Positions 14,224-16,961 of a stretch of 16,961 nucleotides of DNA are shown one piece after another. Made by a program: the position numbers and the translations under genes. The DNA comes from Thioglobus_B sp964566765 (GTDB lineage: Bacteria; Pseudomonadota; Gammaproteobacteria; PS1; Pseudothioglobaceae). Numbering within the stretch: the first letter of the stretch is position 1; each line of letters begins with the position of its first letter. Location of the stretch: positions 1 to 16,961 of the forward strand of contig CAZMJI010000022.1 in the NCBI GenBank assembly GCA_964566765.1. The letters run 5' to 3'. The notes beneath the pieces are model-generated. The model ran no database searches. It was given only the letters and a program-made list of their open reading frames with translations, and was not told the origin of the DNA.

Positions 14224-14556
14224 TTAAGCTTGAGCGCTGCCTTTTGGCATCTTTTGGTTAATGCCTTGTTTTTGCACTTTAATAATCACACCGTCGGCAA
14301 TCTCTAGCGTGGCAAAGCTCTCATCAACCGAACGTACGATGGCAATCACACCGCCATTGGTTAGTACTTCATCGCCGGTTTTTAAATCAGCCATCAGCTG
14401 TTTGTGTTCTTTAGCGCGTTTTTGTTGTGGTCTGATGAGCAAGAAGTACATCAGCACAAACATCACAATCAAAAATGGCAAGCCACCTAGTGGATCGCCG
14501 CCTGAAGCGCCGCCTTCTGCAAACGCTGGTTTAATCAATAGATCTAATAGTTCCAT
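14224..14556 (-). CDS. yajC: Sec translocon accessory subunit YajC
   Basis: This encodes 110 residues, the same length as E. coli YajC. YajC is a small single-pass inner membrane protein that associates with SecDF and is not essential in E. coli. A glycine-rich N-terminal part (GGASGGDPLGG) precedes one membrane helix at about residues 26-42. The family signature IRPQQKRAKEHKQL follows (41-54). The soluble part has the typical LKTGDEVLTNGGVIAIV block, here residues 58-74. GAGAG on the coding strand lies just upstream of the ATG. The gene lies 11 nt after serS and 15 nt before secD on the same strand, clearly one operon. Confidence 0.96.
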   Translation of the reverse strand: MELLDLLIKPAFAEGGASGGDPLGGLPFLIVMFVLMYFLLIRPQQKRAKEHKQLMADLKTGDEVLTNGGVIAIVRSVDESFATLEIADGVIIKVQKQGINQKMPKGSAQA

Positions 14557-14567
14557 GTTTTCTCTCC

Positions 14568-15857
14568 TTAATTAATCATGGTTAAACCGCCCATATAAGG
14601 CTGTAGTACTGTCGGTATTTTAATACTACCGTCAGCACTTTGGTAATTTTCCATCACTGCCACCAAGGTTCGACCTACCGCTAGGCCCGAACCGTTTAAG
14701 GTATGCAGTAATTCAGATTGTCCAGTCTCTGGGTTTTTGTATCGAAGCTGCATGCGTCGTGCTTGAAAATCCTCAAAACAAGAGCATGATGAAATCTCTC
14801 GATAGGTGTTTTGACCCGGTAGCCAAACTTCCAAATCATAGGTCTTAGCACTGGAAAAGCCCAGATCGCCCGCGCATAAGTTAACCTTGCGATAAGGCAG
14901 CTCTAAGGCTTGCAAAATGCCCTCAGCATGAGCCGTTAGCTCTTCTAGCACTTGGTAAGACTCTTCGGCCTTGACCACTTGCACCAACTCAACTTTCTCG
15001 AACTGGTGTTGACGAATCAAGCCACGGGTATCGCGACCATAAGCACCTGCTTCTGAACGAAAGCTTGGCGTGTGCGCCACATATTTAACTGGCAAATCCG
15101 CCTCTTTGACCATCTCATCACGCATGATGTTGGTCACCGGCACCTCGGCGGTTGGAATCAGGTACAAAGCCTTGGCCTCGCCTTCCTCGCCGTGCAAATG
15201 GGTTTTAAACAAGTCGGCCTCAAACTTTGGCAACTGACCCGTACCATACAGTGAATCGCTATTAACCAAATACGGCACATAGGTTTCGGTATAGCCATTA
15301 ACCTCGGTATGTTGATCCAGCATAAATTGCGTGAGTGCACGATGCAGGCGCGCAACCTTGCCTTTCATCACCGAAAAACGCGCGCCGGAGATCTTGGCAG
15401 CGGTGGCAAAATCCAAACCGTGCAACTCACCCAGGTCTACGTGGTCCTTCACCTCAAAATCAAACTGTGTCGGCTCGCCCCAAGTTGAAATCTCCACATT
15501 GTCATCTTCTGAAGCGCCGGCAGGTACTGATTCATGTGGCACGTTTGGTAGTGACAGCACAATCTCATCAATTTGAGCCTGAATCTCGCCCAGTTGTGTC
15601 TTAGCAGCATCGAGCTTATCACCCAGATCAGACACCTCGGCCAATAGCGGCGCAATGTCTTCACCCGCGGCTTTGGCTTTGCCGATCGACTTGGATTTGG
15701 TGTTACGTAGGTTCTGCAATTCTTGCGTTTCAACCTGAATTTTTTTGCGGGAATTTTCTAGCTCGGATAAGGCATTGATATCAAAAGAAAAACCGCGTTT
15801 ACTTAAGGCCTTGGCAACGCCTTCAATGTCGTTTCGTAGTTGCTTTTTGCTAAGCAT
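14568..15857 (-). CDS. serS: Serine-tRNA ligase
   Basis: This encodes 429 residues; E. coli SerRS has 430. It charges tRNA-Ser, and tRNA-Sec where present, using ATP. The N-terminal antiparallel coiled coil that grips the long tRNA variable arm spans about residues 30-100. Class II motifs are visible: motif 1 around NGYTETYVPYLVN (187-199), and motif 2 FRSEAGAYGRDTRGL (266-280) with its Arg residues. Motif 3 is NGSGLAVGRTLVAVMENYQ (388-406). TAE at 236-238 is the serine-binding TxE. The start MLSKKQLRND aligns with the family N-terminus. Upstream, an AAGGA lies unusually far (about 15 nt) from the ATG. It appears to head the operon that continues with yajC-secD-secF. Confidence 0.98.
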   Translation of the reverse strand: MLSKKQLRNDIEGVAKALSKRGFSFDINALSELENSRKKIQVETQELQNLRNTKSKSIGKAKAAGEDIAPLLAEVSDLGDKLDAAKTQLGEIQAQIDEIVLSLPNVPHESVPAGASEDDNVEISTWGEPTQFDFEVKDHVDLGELHGLDFATAAKISGARFSVMKGKVARLHRALTQFMLDQHTEVNGYTETYVPYLVNSDSLYGTGQLPKFEADLFKTHLHGEEGEAKALYLIPTAEVPVTNIMRDEMVKEADLPVKYVAHTPSFRSEAGAYGRDTRGLIRQHQFEKVELVQVVKAEESYQVLEELTAHAEGILQALELPYRKVNLCAGDLGFSSAKTYDLEVWLPGQNTYREISSCSCFEDFQARRMQLRYKNPETGQSELLHTLNGSGLAVGRTLVAVMENYQSADGSIKIPTVLQPYMGGLTMIN

Positions 15858-15932
15858 TGGTATATAATGATTTCCTTATATAGATTTGAGTCGGCATTCT
15901 GCCACAACTCATCGATAAAACTTATTCGGGAA

Positions 15933-15959
15933 ATTATACTATGTTTAATACTTTTTCAA
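15933..15959 (-). promoter_or_regulatory. Candidate promoter for the serS-yajC-secDF operon
   Basis: On the minus strand, TATAAT at 15938-15933 is a perfect -10. TTGAAA at 15959-15954 is a good -35, but the spacer of 15 nt is short. The transcript would have a leader of about 70 nt containing an imperfect hairpin (15888-15910: GAGT/ACTC outer, GGC/GCC inner stems). The -35 lies within the divergent rhodanese gene. A second, weaker possibility is the TATATA nearer to serS. Confidence 0.35.
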
Positions 15960-16228
15960 GCAAGGATGCTTGCAAACTATTGGCCAATGGCGCGCAGTTA
16001 GTTGACGTTCGCTCTTCAGCAGAATTTGCACGTGGTGCGCTACCTAATGCCATCAATCTACCGCTACAAGCCATTATGTCGGCAGACCAGGTGATTAGTC
16101 GTGACAAGGCGGTGATTTTGTACTGCGTGACCGGCGCGCGCTCATCAACGGCTAAGACTTACCTAAGCCAAATGGGTTTCGATGAAGTCTACGACCTGGG
16201 TTCATTCAGAAACTATACCTGCGAATAA
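15941..16228 (+). CDS. Single-domain rhodanese-like protein
   Basis: This encodes 95 residues, the size of a stand-alone rhodanese domain such as GlpE or PspE. Such proteins carry sulfane sulfur on a cysteine and pass it to cyanide in vitro, or to thiol acceptors in cells. LVDVRSSAEFARGALPNAINLP (20-41) is the conserved N-terminal block. The catalytic Cys62 begins the active-site loop CVTGARS (62-68), with Gly and Arg-Ser in the usual places. The domain ends YDLGSFRNY. No signal peptide is visible, so it is cytosolic, unlike PspE. A weak GGGAA lies about 8-9 nt before the ATG. The gene is divergent from serS across 83 nt. The physiological partner cannot be read from the context. Confidence 0.92.
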   Translation: MFNTFSSKDACKLLANGAQLVDVRSSAEFARGALPNAINLPLQAIMSADQVISRDKAVILYCVTGARSSTAKTYLSQMGFDEVYDLGSFRNYTCE

Positions 16229-16254
16229 TTCCAGGGTATCCACACCCATTGTCT

Positions 16255-16263
16255 TGCTAAAAT
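16255..16263 (+). promoter_or_regulatory. Candidate extended -10 promoter upstream of the unknown gene
   Basis: TGCTAAAAT reads as an extended -10 (TGn followed by TAAAAT, five of six). A start near 16270 would fall at the left arm of the hairpin that contains the next start codon. No -35 was needed or seen. This is tentative. Confidence 0.35.
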
Positions 16264-16265
16264 CT

Positions 16266-16297
16266 CTCTCATGACTAAACATCAATTGTTATGAGAG
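16266..16297 (+). promoter_or_regulatory. Inverted repeat covering the start codon of the unknown gene
   Basis: CTCTCAT (16266-16272) is the exact reverse complement of ATGAGAG (16291-16297). Between them AACA (16278-16281) pairs with TGTT (16287-16290) around a 5-nt loop. RNA could thus form an 11-bp hairpin with a 5-nt bulge that buries the ATG at 16291. A 7-codon ORF (16271-16294) starts in the left arm and overlaps the next start as ATGA. Confidence 0.5.
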
Positions 16298-16961
16298 TTA
16301 AAAGCACTTGGCACAAAGGTTCGGTTAAAACCATTGAGGACATCGCTGGCGCGTTGGCCTTTAACAGCTGGCGCATTACCAAAAACCACTTAGAAGATCT
16401 GATCAACGAAGCCTTTGTGGTTGAAAAGGCTCAAGTGTTTGATGTGATCAAAGAGTACCTATGCTATCTGATTCAATGTGTGGATCGCTTAGCCTACACC
16501 CAGCTAGACACCGAGAAGCGCCAACAATTGATCATCCTGCTAGCCAAACAACTGGCTGCTTACTACCAAGAAAACAAAGAAGAACGTATTGGCATGGACG
16601 ACCATTACCAAGCCTTTATTACGCTGTACAACGAGCGCGCACAAGATTACAACCAATACGACTTTATCGGCGGCGAGCCAAGCTATCACTTCCTACGCTA
16701 TTTTGCCGAAAAAGTCCAAAAGGCCATGACCGAGGTTGATGAGAAATGGATCGTGCAGCAAATGGTAGAGATTCAAGCGCCCAAGGCCTTTAATTCAATC
16801 AGTAAAAGCGTGGATGAATTGCTCTCGGTTAAAGAGATTATCAGTAAAGAAGAGAAGCTTAAGCGTCGCGCCAACAAGGTGCCGAGATCAAAGCGTGCCT
16901 CAACGCGCCAAGACGTGCTGTATCAAAATCAATCCTCCAGCGACAATATCACCAAATCCTA
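16291..16961 (+). CDS. Conserved protein of unknown function, cut at the right edge
   Basis: 223 complete codons run from the ATG at 16291 to the edge, which ends in the two bases TA of a further codon. The gene may therefore stop at the very next base, or continue. I do not recognise a characterised family. The N-terminus MRVKSTWHKGSVKTIEDIAG and later GGEPSYHFLRYFAEKV remind me of uncharacterised proteobacterial proteins, but I cannot name one. The body (about residues 15-185) is rich in amphipathic helix patterns, with no signal peptide and no membrane segment. The last 40 or so residues are basic and polar (KLKRRANKVPRSKRASTRQ), a likely flexible tail. No ribosome binding site precedes the ATG, which lies inside an inverted repeat. 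Codon use looks like that of the neighbours. Confidence 0.8.
   Translation, partial: MRVKSTWHKGSVKTIEDIAGALAFNSWRITKNHLEDLINEAFVVEKAQVFDVIKEYLCYLIQCVDRLAYTQLDTEKRQQLIILLAKQLAAYYQENKEERIGMDDHYQAFITLYNERAQDYNQYDFIGGEPSYHFLRYFAEKVQKAMTEVDEKWIVQQMVEIQAPKAFNSISKSVDELLSVKEIISKEEKLKRRANKVPRSKRASTRQDVLYQNQSSSDNITKS

Noticed and set aside
16461..16739. Open frame of 92 codons on the + strand inside the unknown gene
   Set aside because: It lies in another frame of the longer uninterrupted reading frame from 16291, which has normal codon use. The translated product is low in typical protein patterns and has no ribosome binding site.
1..16961. CRISPR array, insertion sequence, prophage, integron or defence system
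   Set aside because: No spaced direct repeats, transposase, integrase, terminal inverted repeats or defence domains were seen. The region is housekeeping genes with uniform composition.

Overview
The window reads as a compact, housekeeping stretch of a gammaproteobacterial chromosome. The evidence is FabA/FabB unsaturated fatty acid synthesis, an E. coli-type PurF with Cys directly after Met1, and a folC-cvpA-purF-metZ order. An exonuclease III of the Crc lineage also sits divergently next to pyrE, as crc does in Pseudomonas. GC content looks close to half by eye and codon use looks even throughout, so nothing suggests recent transfer. I cannot name the genus. I see no insertion sequence, prophage, CRISPR array or toxin-antitoxin pair. 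No gene-free stretch exceeds about 83 bases.

Layout. 1-54: 3' part of a class II tRNA whose anticodon lies outside the window. 75-344 (+): DUF3579-type small protein, convergent with a pirin gene (348-1073, -). 1120-2226 (+): alanine dehydrogenase, convergent with and directly abutting pyrE (2227-2865, -). 2893-8412 (+): a tightly packed run xth-trmB-fxsA-folC-cvpA-purF, followed by metZ (8436-9605). 9638-11367 (+): fabA-fabB, ending at a perfectly symmetrical terminator (11387-11416). 11438-15857 (-): secF, secD, yajC and serS, transcribed in the order serS-yajC-secD-secF. 15941-16228 (+): a single-domain rhodanese. 16291 to the right edge (+): a conserved-looking protein of unknown function, cut by the window end.

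How the genes work together. pyrE and purF both use PRPP, in pyrimidine and purine synthesis respectively. folC supplies folate cofactors that purine and methionine synthesis need, and metZ makes homocysteine by direct sulfhydrylation. fabA and fabB form a translationally coupled pair for unsaturated fatty acids. yajC-secD-secF encode the accessory part of the Sec translocon, here joined to the serine tRNA ligase gene instead of the more familiar tgt neighbour.

I did not find a clearly new biological system. The points most worth a second look are: the catalytically intact Crc-lineage nuclease and its interlocked divergent promoters with pyrE; an enlarged CvpA that may contain an internal duplication; a start-codon hairpin with a 7-codon leader ORF ahead of the unknown gene at the right edge; possible leaderless starts at ald and xth; and a 24-bp in-frame repeat in secD.
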